From: Bin87 sp965220105
GTDB lineage: Bacteria; Chloroflexota; Dehalococcoidia; Lucifugimonadales; UBA3495
Assembly (NCBI GenBank): GCA_965220105.1
Contig: OZ244811.1
Coordinates: 2,294,001-2,358,000, forward strand
DNA length: 64,000 nucleotides
Direction: 5' to 3'
Every line of letters begins with the position of its first letter. Within the stretch, counting starts at the first letter, position 1. A program made the translations under genes and the position numbers. The notes under the pieces are model-generated. The model made no database searches. It had not been told where the DNA came from and saw nothing but the letters and a program-made list of their open reading frames with translations. Positions 1 through 9,610 of this stretch are shown one piece after another.

Positions 1-97
1 GACAACCCGAATCAAATCGCCTTTGGCGGTCTTGCGACCGCAGGCAACACAACTACGTTCGGGGATATGTCGCGTTTTTGGGATAGATGTTACCCGA
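1..97 (-). CDS. ylxR: YlxR/RnpM family protein, partial
   Basis: The reverse strand just downstream of nusA encodes RHIPERSCVACGRKTAKGDL followed by IRVV, which matches the N-terminal CVxCR-type motif of YlxR (DUF448), a small RNA-binding protein recently described as an RNase P modulator. The gene runs off the left edge of the window. The order nusA-ylxR is the usual one upstream of infB. No ATG, GTG or TTG lies in frame between the nusA stop and the motif, so the start is unresolved; it may use a rare codon or lie further upstream inside nusA. Confidence 0.7.
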
Positions 98-1888
98 TTA
101 CCGGCGACGCGCTCCCGGGCCGCGGGCGCCCGGGACGTTGCCGCCGCGACGGTTGCCGCCGCCGCGCCGCCGGCGTCCTTCGCCACCCCGGAAGTCGCCG
201 ACGATATCCTCGGCGAACCTGATCTTACCGGCGTCGGGCGCCAGGTTGGGCAGCCCCGCCAAAAGGTCGGTCATGTCTTCTTCTTCCGGCTCTTCTTCCA
301 ACTCTTCGTCTTCCAGGTCTTCAGATTCGTCGACAACGTCGTCGATGGTGAACGTATCAAGGGCATCCACGCTCAATCCAACTCCATCTGTCGCCGCCGC
401 GGTGACGGGCTCCGGTTGGGCGACCGCTTCTTCCTCGGCAATCAGGGCTTCCAGCAGGGCGTCTTCGTCGATAGCGTCCGGCGCCGGCGCCGGTTCCTCT
501 CCCACCGGGTCGGCTACTACGTCCGCCACCGTTGCTGCGGCCTCGGCAACGGGTTCCGGCACGGCCTCGACTGCGACCTCTGGGATCGGGGCGACGGTTT
601 CGGCGACCGGTTCCGGTTCGGTAACGAGTCCGGTTTCCGCGATGGCGGCTTCGGCGGCTTCGGCGACTGGCATCACGTCAGCGGCTTCGACTTCCGCAGC
701 CTCGGCGCCGACCGCCTCGACGACGGCAGCAGCTTCGGCGGCCTGTTGGGCGGCGGCGGATTCGGCGGCGATGCGCGCGGCTTCGGCCCGGACGGCCTCA
801 GCGGCGCGGGCGGCACGCAATTCGGCCCATTGCTCAACATTCTTGATATCCAGACGCCAGCCGGACAACTTGGCGGCCAGTCGGGCATTTTGTCCGTCCC
901 GGCCGATGGCCAGCGACATCTGGTTCTCCGGCACGACCACGTAGGCCGTGTTTTCATCCTGGTCCAGCTCCACGGCGCCCACGTCGGCAGGGCTCAGCGC
1001 CCGGGAGATGAGAACCCGGGGGTTGGTGTCCCACTCAATAACGTCGATTTTTTCGCCCTGGAGCTCGTTGACGATGCTTTGGATGCGGTTGCCGCGCAAC
1101 CCGATGCAGGACCCTACCGGGTCCACGCCTTCCTGGTGAGAGGCTACGGCGACCTTGCTGCGGACTCCGGGGTCGCGGGCGATGGCGCGGATTTCGACGG
1201 TGCCGTTGCCGATTTCGGGGACTTCGGCCTCCATCAGCCGGCGCAGCAGGTCCCGATGGGAACGGCTGACCACCACTTCGGGGCCGCGCGGTGTCTGCTG
1301 CACTTCGACCAGCAGGACCTTGAGGTTCTGACCCTTCCGGTACCGTTCCTGGTTTACCTGGTTGTCCGGGCGCATGATGCCCCGGGCCCGGTTCTGGTTC
1401 TGGGCCTGGTGTGGGTTGAGGTTGATGAATACGGTTGGACCCTTCTCGATACCTTCGATACTCCCGCTAATCAACTCGCCCTGGTACGCCGAATATTCCT
1501 CAAAGATCTTCTCCCGTTCGGCTTCGCGCAATCGCTGCATGATGACCTGGCGGGCAGTCTGAGCCGCGATGCGACTGGCGTCGTGGGGAACCTCTTCCGA
1601 TTCGGCAATCTCGTCGCCCACTTCGATGTTGGGGCGCGACACTCGGGCCTCTTCCAGGCTGATTTCCGTTTCTGGAAATTCGACCTCTTCGACCACCGTT
1701 CGCAGGGCGAAGATGCTGATGTCGCCCGTATTGGGGTTCAATTTTACGGAGAGGTTCTGCCCGCCCGCGGGGTCGTCGCGTCGGAAGGCGGAGGCCAGCG
1801 CGACCTCTATGGCGCTTAGCACCTGGTCTTTCGCGAGGCCGCGTTCAGCGGATAACTGATTTAATGCCATCATGAAATCGCTTTTCAT
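98..1888 (-). CDS. nusA: Transcription termination/antitermination factor NusA with long low-complexity tail
   Basis: NusA binds RNA polymerase and nascent RNA and modulates pausing, termination and antitermination. The 596-residue product has the N-terminal NusA domain (about 1-125), an S1 domain (about 130-200) and tandem KH domains with GVDPVGSCIGLRGNRIQSIV near 250. The last roughly 230 residues are Ala/Glu/Val-rich, then acidic, and end in a basic RGG-like tail (GGGNRRGG). This makes it much longer than the usual 350-500 residues. The ATG is preceded by GCGGAGGACGACG. rimP is not found directly upstream, and a promoter lies about 160 bases before the gene. Confidence 0.95.
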   Translation of the reverse strand: MKSDFMMALNQLSAERGLAKDQVLSAIEVALASAFRRDDPAGGQNLSVKLNPNTGDISIFALRTVVEEVEFPETEISLEEARVSRPNIEVGDEIAESEEVPHDASRIAAQTARQVIMQRLREAEREKIFEEYSAYQGELISGSIEGIEKGPTVFINLNPHQAQNQNRARGIMRPDNQVNQERYRKGQNLKVLLVEVQQTPRGPEVVVSRSHRDLLRRLMEAEVPEIGNGTVEIRAIARDPGVRSKVAVASHQEGVDPVGSCIGLRGNRIQSIVNELQGEKIDVIEWDTNPRVLISRALSPADVGAVELDQDENTAYVVVPENQMSLAIGRDGQNARLAAKLSGWRLDIKNVEQWAELRAARAAEAVRAEAARIAAESAAAQQAAEAAAVVEAVGAEAAEVEAADVMPVAEAAEAAIAETGLVTEPEPVAETVAPIPEVAVEAVPEPVAEAAATVADVVADPVGEEPAPAPDAIDEDALLEALIAEEEAVAQPEPVTAAATDGVGLSVDALDTFTIDDVVDESEDLEDEELEEEPEEEDMTDLLAGLPNLAPDAGKIRFAEDIVGDFRGGEGRRRRGGGNRRGGNVPGARGPGARRR

Positions 1889-2052
1889 CGTCGTCCTCCG
1901 CTGGCCGGGTTTGTTTTCTGATGCACTCCACCCGTGAGGCTAACAGCAAGAAAGCGGGTCTACGCCCCGCTTGCCAAACCGATAAACCTCTCGCTGCGGG
2001 GACGCTCACGATAATATAGCAGCTTCCCAACAGCAGGGCGTTATGTGGCGCT

Positions 2053-2081
2053 AGTATAGCACCCGTAAAAGGTCTGGGCAA
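2053..2081 (-). promoter_or_regulatory. Candidate sigma-70 promoter for nusA
   Basis: On the minus strand TTGCCC (2076-2081) and TATACT (2053-2058) are separated by 17 bases. Transcription would start near 2046, leaving a leader of about 158 bases before nusA. The open reading frame across the leader (1845-2093) does not look like a protein. Confidence 0.5.
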
Positions 2082-2176
2082 TACGCTGTACACCTCCGAG
2101 AAAATTGCGAAACTAGACCATACCTTACTGGAGGGGTGGTTTTCGTAAGATGCGAGACGGATATAGTCACGGACGG

Positions 2177-3123
2177 TTACTGCCGACTAGGACACGAACC
2201 GTCAATTTCGGCAAGTATTTTATTTGCAGGTTCGGTGAACCGGATGTCGAGGGCGATGGCTTGGCAAAGATGCTCAGCTGCGAGTTTGGCGTACTTCTCC
2301 TCACCCTCTTTGTCGCCCGCCGTGACCCGCCCATCCGACGTATGACCAAGTCGACTGCGAGCCTCGATTGACAAGTTCGCACGGGCTCTTCCGATCATGA
2401 GATGCGCTGCCGCTTTATATTGGTCCTCGCTCAGATGAGGGAGTACGTTGTTCAGCTGCTTAGTGGCAAGCATTCCGGCTGGATAGTGTCGGTCGTCGAT
2501 AAAGCATCCCGCTCGACTATTGGCTTCCCAACCGAGCGCCATATATGCTACGCCGGCGTTGTAGGTTGCGGACGTCAGTCATTCGCCATAAAGATCCCTG
2601 GCTTACTTGGCCAGAGTTCTAAACCGCCTCGCTGCTTCACAGAATTTCTGATCTTCGATGTACAGATCTGATCTTCGATGTACAGAAAGGAGCCGCGTGC
2701 CCAATCGATGTATTCTGGGATCGTATGAGTGAAGCTCATCCGAAGGTTGCCGGTCAATTCGTTAGCGGTGGCAGATGGAATGACCGTAATGGCGTTTGGC
2801 GGCACTGCCGTTGGTGGCGCCGCATCAGGAACAGCAGTCGCTATTGCAGGCACTGACGGAACTGCCGTAGCGTTTGGCGACACCAACGTAGCGGCGACAG
2901 GTGCCAATACTGGCGTTGCGGAAACTGCCGTAGACCCGGCGTCAGGCGGCTCGGTCGCCATGGTCTCGTCAGAGCGAGACGCGACTACCGCCGCCACTGT
3001 CGCTGCTATATTGACGGGAGGCTCAGTGGATCCGGTGTTGGCATTCCTGGGCGGCGTTGCCGGCCCGCAGCCCACCGTCGCAATCATCAAAAACCCAAGC
3101 AATGGCACGATTCTGGCAAACAT
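2177..3123 (-). pseudogene. Decayed lipoprotein with Thr/Ala/Pro linker and TPR-like C-terminal part
   Basis: The 5' part (2575-3123) encodes a lipoprotein signal peptide (MFARIVPLLGFLMIATVGC, Cys19 as lipidation site) and a long Ala/Thr/Pro/Val linker. The 3' part (2177-2542) encodes a helical, TPR-like segment. A perfect 19-of-20-base tandem duplication (2648-2667 and 2668-2687) breaks the frame. With one copy removed, the upstream reading runs as YIEDQKFCEAARRFRTLAK into exactly the frame of the downstream part, broken only by a TAA and a TGA about 30 bases apart. It was therefore one surface lipoprotein gene, now dead by at least three lesions. The original function is unknown. Confidence 0.75.
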
Positions 3124-3377
3124 GCCCCCTCCGGTGGATTACGGGAGCAAGGCCAGTTCTATGGAACCTCCTCACGACCGCAGGTTGGCAGATTGCGACA
3201 GCCGCCGAGCCCATACGCAAAACGCCGCGAGGAGGCACGATGTGCCGCTGCGTTTCGTTTTGCGCCGGCCACTCGGTGGTGGCCGGCATGGGCTTGAAGA
3301 GAGCAATCTCTTCGGCTGTCGCAGAGCCTACAATACGGCCCGCCAGCGCGGACTGTGAAGGAGGATTGAACAGCAAA

Positions 3378-3405
3378 AAGCCGGGTTGCAATTTCAGCCC
3401 GGCTT
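3378..3405 (-). terminator. Rho-independent terminator
   Basis: AAGCCGGG and CCCGGCTT form an 8-bp stem with a 12-base loop. On the minus strand the stem is followed by TTTTTG. It sits 55 bases after the stop of the 31-codon reading frame at 3460-3555 and is the natural end of that transcript. The rest of 3124-3377 shows no gene. Confidence 0.6.
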
Positions 3406-3459
3406 GACATTGTTGGCGCCTGCCAACCAGGAGCGACCGCGCCGAGACAGCCGCTCCCT

Positions 3460-3555
3460 TCAAATGCGCTGCCAGATAGGTCCCATCTCGGCCATGTTGC
3501 GCTCGCTTATGGTACCCATCAAGGCAGCGGTTTCTTGGACATCGTGGTCAATCAT
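3460..3555 (-). CDS. Putative 31-residue small protein
   Basis: The frame starts MIDHDVQETAALMGTISERN and ends with WQRI at 3460. It is preceded by a perfect AGGAGG (3562-3567) six bases before the ATG and followed by an intrinsic terminator. The frame stays open upstream to 3723, but the strong ribosome binding site favours the ATG at 3555. The peptide is acidic and amphipathic with several Met residues, and has no signal sequence. I do not recognise a family. It may be a true small gene or the surviving 5' end of something larger; the terminator argues for the first. Confidence 0.5.
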   Translation of the reverse strand: MIDHDVQETAALMGTISERNMAEMGPIWQRI

Positions 3556-3662
3556 CAGCCACCTCCTCGGTTCAGCATAGCCCGAAAATCCTGCCCTGCG
3601 CGGACGAGCGGGGGTTGTATCCGGTACTGGACGGCTGATGAACTGTCCGAGGCGGAATCCGT

Positions 3663-3715
3663 GCCACCCACTCGTCTGCTCGGCGCTGTCAACGCTGAGC
3701 AGACGAGTGGGTGGC
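3663..3715. repeat. Perfect 19-bp inverted repeat
   Basis: GCCACCCACTCGTCTGCTC (3663-3681) and its exact complement (3697-3715) surround a 15-base loop. It lies between the small gene at 3460-3555 and the transposase at 3754-5070. It could be a folded IS end or a terminator without a T-run. Confidence 0.6.
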
Positions 3716-3753
3716 GACCTCATTCTAGCGCCCCGGTTCGCATCCGGGAATGA

Positions 3754-5070
3754 CTACACCGCCAGCCGCATCTGCTCCACCGGCTTGACGACCGGCAAAC
3801 GTATCCGCATCCGTCGGATAAGGTCATAGTCGCCGGCCTGCGCCCGCGCCAACATCGTGGCGCAGTAGGTCAGCAGCGCCAGCGCGGCGTGGAGCCGCAC
3901 CTTCGCCAGCCCACGGTAGCGGTGCTGGTTGAGCAGACGGGAGTGTTTCAGGCTGTGGAAGGACCTCTCGATGATTGGACGCCACTTGTAAAGCCGTTTC
4001 CAACGCCCGGTGGTCCTGACCAGAGGGCCCACCTTGCGTGGCGCGTCACCCTCCAGGTCCTCGTGCTCCAGGTCCTCGTGGTATTCAATGTCGCAGTACA
4101 GGGTCAGGCCAATCCGGTCCTCGAGATGGCATCCCTTCTTACGGCAGCGGAACAGGTGGCCCTGCTCAGGGTCCGTGCCGACGTATTCCGTGCCGACGTA
4201 TTCCATGGGTTGGTTGCCAAAGCACAAGGGCCGCCCCTTCTGGTCGTATATGCTATTCCTATCGGTGTTGCGTAGCGGGATGACCGGGATGATGCCGAGC
4301 TGGTCCAGGTGGCGGTAGTTGCTCAGAGCGTCATAGCCCTTGTCGGCAATCAGGTAGCGCGTCTTGAAGCTGGAGTGGGTCGCCGCGACCTTATCGACCA
4401 AGCCTGGCAACGTGGGCGAATCGCTCTGGTTGGCCGGCAGCGCCTCGTAGGTGAGCGGCACGCCGTAGTAGGCGTCGCAGACCAGATGGAGTTTGTAGCC
4501 GTAGAAGAACTCCTTGCCGTCTGGGGCGTCGGGGTTTGTCCGGTAGCCCCACCGGGCGCTCTGGTCGCTGTAGGGCTTCTTCTGAACGTCCACCCACGCC
4601 TCGATGTCAGTGGAGTCAATGGCCAGCGCTGCGCCGACGGGCGGAGCCTTACGGGGCAACTCGCCGCTCTGACGGCTGGCGTCAATCGTTTCCTTCAGGC
4701 GGCTCACGACGGCAGCAATCGCTTCGTCCACCAAATCCTGGTGGCGGGTCAGCCTCTTGAAGAACCGGCAGATGGCCGTTTCGGTGGGCGCCGCATCATC
4801 AAACCCGCAGACGCGGCGGAGGATGGGTGAGACACGCAGGCGGGCGACCAGTTCTACGTTATAACGGATGCTCAGCAGATGCTTGACCAGGAAAGCGCGC
4901 CACATCGCCGAGATGGGATAGCCGGGGCGTCCCGTGTGGCGGTACTGTTGGAGGCGGGTCAGCAGTGGTTCATATTCTGCGAGGTCAAGGATGCCGACCA
5001 GGAAGCCGTAGCCGCCCGTGAACGGGTCTTGCTCAAAAGCATCAGCGTATGTATGCTGATAACCAGCCAC
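3754..5070 (-). CDS. IS1182-like DDE transposase (DUF772 N-terminal domain)
   Basis: The 438-residue protein has the N-terminal DUF772-type helical domain (about 40-110) with the usual RYNVELVARLR stretch. The DDE domain follows with IDSTDIEAWVD (first Asp), a YLIADKGYD motif (second Asp) and RPIIERSFHSLKH (Glu). The start is GTG at 5070 with AGGAG upstream. Two perfect 15-base tandem duplications lie in frame, at 4051-4080 (repeated HEDLE) and 4175-4204 (repeated EYVGT), so the frame is open but the protein may not be active. I could not identify clear terminal inverted repeats. Confidence 0.85.
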   Translation of the reverse strand: MAGYQHTYADAFEQDPFTGGYGFLVGILDLAEYEPLLTRLQQYRHTGRPGYPISAMWRAFLVKHLLSIRYNVELVARLRVSPILRRVCGFDDAAPTETAICRFFKRLTRHQDLVDEAIAAVVSRLKETIDASRQSGELPRKAPPVGAALAIDSTDIEAWVDVQKKPYSDQSARWGYRTNPDAPDGKEFFYGYKLHLVCDAYYGVPLTYEALPANQSDSPTLPGLVDKVAATHSSFKTRYLIADKGYDALSNYRHLDQLGIIPVIPLRNTDRNSIYDQKGRPLCFGNQPMEYVGTEYVGTDPEQGHLFRCRKKGCHLEDRIGLTLYCDIEYHEDLEHEDLEGDAPRKVGPLVRTTGRWKRLYKWRPIIERSFHSLKHSRLLNQHRYRGLAKVRLHAALALLTYCATMLARAQAGDYDLIRRMRIRLPVVKPVEQMRLAV

Positions 5071-5386
5071 CAGGAATTGTGCTCCTGTTGGTCTTGAACG
5101 CCGCCCGGTTCTAACTCCCGGGTGGCGAACTTTATGCTTATTCGATTGGAACTATTGTACCAAACAGGTGTTCCTGATGCCAGGGTGTAGTGTCATAAAT
5201 GGTGGCTAAATTTAGCAATCTACGATTGTAGCCAGTGTGGACGGTGGTGTCTGAAGTGTGTGAACAGTAATGCCAGCGTGCGGCCTGTAAGCCTTCGGCT
5301 GGAATTACGAAATTCGTCCACCCGCTAACCGTATACCGTCATCGCGCCTCGGCTGACCGAGTTCCGCAATTTTCTCTGTGTTCCAA
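5071..5386. other. Intergenic DNA between two insertion sequences
   Basis: I see no gene here. It contains a GCTAAATTTAGC palindrome at about 5205. Its right end (TGTGTTCCAA, 5377-5386) is the left target duplication of the ISAs1 element. The original flank resumes at 6755-6853, before the next insertion sequence. Confidence 0.5.
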
Positions 5387-5468
5387 CAGGGCGATCGCAT
5401 TTCAGATTATTCTAAAAATCAGGCTAAACTAACGCCTGCGATTTAGTTGACTGAGGTGCGTGGTGGCT

Positions 5469-6739
5469 ATGGACGATGTGGCACTTTCGATTTGTGGCAC
5501 TTTCGATTGCGGAACGCTTTGGAATACCGGAGGACCCGAGAACCGGACCTGCCAGAAGGCACGAGCTGCTGGACATCATCGTCATCACTCTTTGCGCCGT
5601 GATCTGCGGCGCCGACCACTGGGTGGAGATTGAGGAATTCGGCAAGGCCAAGGAGGATTGGTTCCGGCGGTTCTTGAAGTTGCCTAACGGTATACCCTCC
5701 CACGACACCTTCGGGAGGGTGTTTGGTCTGCTGGATCCGGAGCAGTTTTCGGCCTGCTTCTCGGCCTGCTTTTCGGCCTGCTTCATGGACTGGGTACGCT
5801 CGGTGAGTGACCTGGCCCAGGGCGAGGTGGTAGCGATAGATGGCAAGACCCTGCGGGGTTATCATGACCGGGCCAACGGCGGAGCTCGGCGGCAGCCGAG
5901 CTCCGCTGCCTATGGTGAGCGCCTGGGCCACCGAGAACCGGATGGTGCTGGGGCAGACCCGCACCGCGGCCCACTCCAACGAGATTACGGCGATACCGGA
6001 ACTGCTCAGGGTGCTGGAATTGAAAGGGTGTTTGGTAACGATCGACGCCATGGGCTGCCAGAGGAACATCGCCCAGCAGGTGGTGCAGGGGGGCTGAGTA
6101 TCTGCTGGCCGTGAAGGCTAACCAGGGTGAGTTGCACCAGAACATCAAGGACCTGTTCGCCTGCGGTGAGCGCGTGGGCTGGGCTGGTGTGGCTTACAGC
6201 CACCACGAACAGGTGGGCAAAGACCAGGGCCGGCTGGAACGCCGCCAGCGCTGGGCGATCACTGACCCAGCGGAACTGGCCTACGTGGACCCCCAACGCC
6301 AATGGGCCAGCTTGGGCGCGGTGGCCCGGGTCAGCTATCGCCGGATCAGTTATCGAAGGGACGCTGCCACCGCTGCCCCAACAGATACCCGTTACTACAT
6401 TTGCAGCTATCCGGCGGACGCAGCCACGCTGTTGGCGTCGGCCAGAAGCCACTGGAGCATCGAGAACAGCCTGCACTGGGTGTTGGACGTGGCCTTCGAC
6501 GAGGACCACAGCCGGGTGAGGACCACAGCCGGGTGAGGACCACAGCCGGGTGAGGACCACAGCCGGGTGAGGACCACAGCCGGGTGAGGACCGGGCACGC
6601 CGACCAGAACCTGGCGGTGATCAGGCGCTTGGCCTTGAACCTGCTCAAGCAGGAACGCACCACCAAAGTCGGCATCAAAGCCAAACGTAAAAAAGCCGGA
6701 TGGGACTTCGATTACCTGCTCAAAGTCCTATCACAATGA
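5469..6739 (+). pseudogene. ISAs1-family transposase, multiply frameshifted
   Basis: The pieces read MDDVALSIAERFGIPEDPRT, AIDGKTLRGYHD, MVSAWATENRMVLGQ, EYLLAVKANQ and ARSHWSIENSLHWVLDVAF, all typical of H-repeat/ISAs1 transposases. Lesions are visible in order. A 16-base tandem duplication at 5478-5509 breaks the start. A 12-base unit occurs three times in frame at 5747-5782. About 16 bases are inserted as a quasi-palindrome near 5887-5902. One extra G lies in the run near 6091. Five copies of a 17-base unit sit at 6501-6585, where one is expected. Removing these gives a normal protein ending at the TGA at 6737. Confidence 0.9.
6501..6585 (+). repeat. 17-base unit repeated five times
   Basis: Five perfect head-to-tail copies of GAGGACCACAGCCGGGT lie inside the dead ISAs1 transposase, followed by a partial sixth. 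A single copy would restore the normal reading. The four extra copies add 68 bases and shift the frame. There are no spacers, so this is not a CRISPR array. Confidence 0.95.
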
Positions 6740-6853
6740 AATGCGATTGCCCTGTGTGTTCCAATGCAGTCAACAGAAACGGTTTCATGGCTTCGCTGAG
6801 ATTCGATGAAGTCGTCCCATCGGGTATCCCTTCTCACATCATCCGGCAGCCTA

Positions 6854-8073
6854 GTAGTTCAACATCTTTGAATTGATGGATACAAGGACTTCAATTTGAT
6901 GCGGGCGTCCGCGGTGGTGAAGCGCCAATGCACCCGTATTGCGTCCTGGTTGCGCTGCTGCTGCCACGCTGCCACCTCCCGCCGCAGGACGCTTTGGTCC
7001 GGTATGCGCCGGTCCAGGCATTGGCGGACCATCACCCCGATTTCGATCTCGGCCATGTTCAGCCAACTGCCATGCTTGGGCGTGTAGTGAATCTCCAGAC
7101 GTTCGGCGATGCGCCGCGCTTCCGCCGGCTCGAACGCCTCGTACAGCGAGGCTGGATGATGGGTGTTCAAATTGTCCATCACCAGCACGATCCGGTCTTT
7201 GTCCGGGTAGTCCTCGTCCATCAGTTGCTTGACCACCCGCGCCCAATCTACTTTGGTACGCCGGTCCGTAACTTCCACCCGGCGCCACCCCTCCAGCGGC
7301 GCGAACAACATGAACAGGTTGCTCACCCCGTTGCGCTGGTATTCGTAATCGTAGGTCTGGGCCGCCCCAGGCCGCGACGGGCGGGGCTGACGGGTCTCGC
7401 TTACCTGCTGCTTGCTGGTCTCGTCCAGGCACACCAGCACTTCGTTGTCTCCATAGGAGCGATGATAGACCTCCAGCACGTCTTCCATAGCGCACACGAA
7501 CTCGGCGCTGGCCTGGGGCGGGATGCACCAGCATTCTTTCAGCCAAGGCTTGAGTTCGTTTTTTTGAGCGTCTGGCGCACCGTTTCAGGGCTGATGCTCT
7601 CCACTATCTCCCGTTCTACCAACCGCTCTGCCAACAACTTCAGCGTCCAACCAGCCCGGCCCTCGGGCGGTTCTCCGCAGGCCAGGGCAATCAGATGGGC
7701 TTCCCCCTGACCGTCCAACCGCTTCTGCCTCCGGTTCAGTTGCTCCTTGCGCCCCAAGGCCCGCTCCAGACCCTCTGCCACGCAGCGGCGGCGCACCCGT
7801 TCCACCGTCGCCCGGCCAACTTGGAGGGACCGGGCGATATCCCCGTCCTTCATCACCCCGTCCCCTTGCCCCTCATCACTCAACAGCAGGATGCGGGCGT
7901 GGGTCTGCCGGTAGGCCGCCGCCCGCCCTCTCGTTACCATTGCCTTCAATTCCTGCCGCTCCTCCACGCTCAGTTTGACCCTGTACTTCTTCTCCATCAC
8001 TCACTCCCCGCACCTTATTCTTTAGCTCCTTTAATTCACCTCATTATCCGTCAGTTCAAAGCTGTTAGGCTAC
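6854..8073 (-). mobile_element. IS630-family insertion sequence with TA target duplication
   Basis: The ends GTAGTTCAACATCTTTGAAT (6854 on) and, from the other side, GTAGCCTAACAGCTTTGAAC (8073 inward) are imperfect inverted repeats of about 29 bp. Each is flanked by TA (6852-6853 and 8074-8075), the IS630 target. The two transposase frames lie between them on the minus strand. Confidence 0.85.
6859..8000 (-). CDS. IS630-family transposase in two frames joined at an A7 slip site
   Basis: The first frame (7539-8000, 153 residues) holds the helix-turn-helix part (DGDIARSLQVGRATVERVRR). The second (6859-7497 and its upstream extension) holds the DDE part: LVCLDETSKQQ, VMDNLNTHH and PKHGSWLNMAEIEIG. 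They meet at seven adenines on the coding strand near 7559-7565. A -1 slip there yields TLKKNELKPWLKECWCIPP, the normal IS630 junction sequence. This could be programmed frameshifting, known for some IS630 members, or a one-base deletion. All catalytic residues are present. Confidence 0.8.
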
Positions 8074-8084
8074 TAGTGACGATG

Positions 8085-8225
8085 GCGGAAACCATTAGAT
8101 ACTTAAGCGAGAGGTATGAGCAGAGCACTGAGGCCCCTAAGCCCCAATCCACCGAAAAGATGCGTGTCGAAGCGTGCTGAAGGGGTAAGAATGTGCTCCT
8201 GTACATCTGGGATAATGGTTTCCGC
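8085..8225. repeat. 141-bp element with 13-bp terminal inverted repeats
   Basis: GCGGAAACCATTA (8085-8097) and its exact complement (8213-8225) bracket DNA without a gene, between the IS630 and IS1380-like elements. It may be a MITE or an IS end remnant. I see no clear target duplication. Confidence 0.4.
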
Positions 8226-8262
8226 AACACAAAACCGTCCCCAGACCAGGAGCACCCAATAG

Positions 8263-9610
8263 ATGCTGCCACGCAACGACCCCGACCGCATCCACGTCAC
8301 CTTTGACGACCACCGCCTGGTGGCCAATGCTGGGCTGATCCTGCCAGCCACGCTGGGCCGGCATCTGGCCTGCCCGAACTGGTTGACCGGCGCCTGGACC
8401 TGGGTCGCGCTCCAGGCCGAGTCAACACCGGCGACAAGGTGATGACGCTGGTGGCCTCTGCTTTGGCCGGAGGAGACTGCATCGACGACGCCGACGCGTT
8501 GCGCGCTGGGGGTACGGCTGGCGCCATCGGCTGCGTGGTCAAGGCGCCATCCACCCTGGGGACGTTCCTGCGCAGCTTCCGGTGGGGGCACGTCCGCCAA
8601 CTGGACCGGGTGAGCCGGGAGTTGCTGGCACGGGCCTGGGCTGCTGGAGCCGGACCCGGCGACGCGCCATTCACCATTGATTTGGACTCCACCATCTGCG
8701 AGACCCATGGGCTGGTCAAGGAGTGTGCGCGCCACCACAGCTACACCGGCCAGCGGGGCTATCACCCGTGCTGGCCCGGGCCTGGACTACTGTGGCCGGA
8801 ACCGGCGACGTGCTGATGGCCCGGCTGCGCGAGGGCCGGGCCAACACCGCTCGGGGCGCCGCCCACTTCCTGCGGGAGACGGTGGGACGGGTGCGCTACA
8901 GCGGGGCCAGGGGGCAACTCACGGTGCGGGCCGACCGCGGCTGCTATACCCACGCCCTGGTCGCGGTCTGCCGTGAGATGGAGGTCCGCTACTCCATCAC
9001 CGTCCGCCAGCGCCAAAGCCTGCGCAATCTTATCGAGGCCATACCCGAGACGGACTGGACGCCGATACCCTACTGGATGGACGGCGCCGCCGCTGTGGCG
9101 GAGACCAGCTACATCCCCTTCCAGCACCCCCTTCCGGAGTGAGCCCGACGCCGCGCCGGTGCGGCTCATCGTCCGTCGGGTGCAGCCCACGCCCGGTTCC
9201 CAACTGGCCCGCTTTGCCACCTACAGCTATCACGGCTGCATCACCGACCGGGAGGGGGACACCCTGGCACTGGAGGCCGACCATCGCCGCCACGCCGAGA
9301 TCGAGAACGCCATCCGCGACCTCAAGTACGGCGTGGGACTGAACCATCTCCCCTCGGGGCGCTTCCCAGCCAACGGCGCCTGGCTGGCCTCCAGGCGCTC
9401 GCCCACAACCTGGCTCGCTGGACGGCGCGCATCGGTCTGGGCGAGCCGGTGGTGACCACCAAGACCCTGCGGCGGCGGTTCTTCTCTATCGCCGGACGGC
9501 TCACCCGCTCGGCGCGCCGCCTGACCCTGCATCTTCCCCAGCGCTGGCCCTGGGAAGCCCAGTTCAATCGCGCTCTAGCCCGATTGCAAGCCATGGCACT
9601 CCCTGCCTGA
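8263..9610 (+). pseudogene. IS1380-family transposase, frameshifted
   Basis: Successive frames read MLPRNDPDRIHVTFDDHRLV, GDKVMTLVASALAGGDCIDD, FTIDLDSTICETHGLVKE, LTVRADRGCYTHAL, EADHRRHAEIENAIRDLKYG and LQALAHNLARW, the order of an IS1380 transposase. At least four shifts are needed: near 8378, near 8770, near 9138 and near 9390. The first Asp (LDST), second Asp (RADRG) and final Glu region (EIENAIRDLK) are all recognisable. The gene is dead. Confidence 0.85.

Larger units (their letters stand above)
5387..6754 (+). mobile_element. ISAs1-family insertion sequence with 10-bp target duplication
   Basis: The terminal inverted repeats are CAGGGCGATCGCATTTCA (5387-5404) and its complement with one mismatch (6737-6754). 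Both start with the CAGGG typical of this family. The 10-bp direct repeat TGTGTTCCAA flanks both ends (5377-5386 and 6755-6764), which proves transposition and sets the exact borders. The transposase inside is broken. Confidence 0.93.

Noticed and set aside
23..1819. Long plus-strand frame of 598 codons opposite nusA
   Set aside because: It is the antisense of nusA, rich in Gly, Asp and Phe with no domain. The nusA reading has clear S1 and KH motifs and a ribosome binding site.
2729..3358. Plus-strand frame opposite the lipoprotein gene
   Set aside because: The Ala/Thr-rich product is the mirror of the low-complexity linker. The minus strand has a signal peptide and a coherent reconstructed frame.
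6501..6585. Possible CRISPR array
   Set aside because: The 17-base units are contiguous without spacers and lie inside a transposase gene. No CRISPR array or cas gene was seen in the window.
6346..6684. Repeated peptide SSPGCGPHPAVVLTRLW on the minus strand
   Set aside because: It only reflects the five 17-base tandem copies in the dead ISAs1 transposase.
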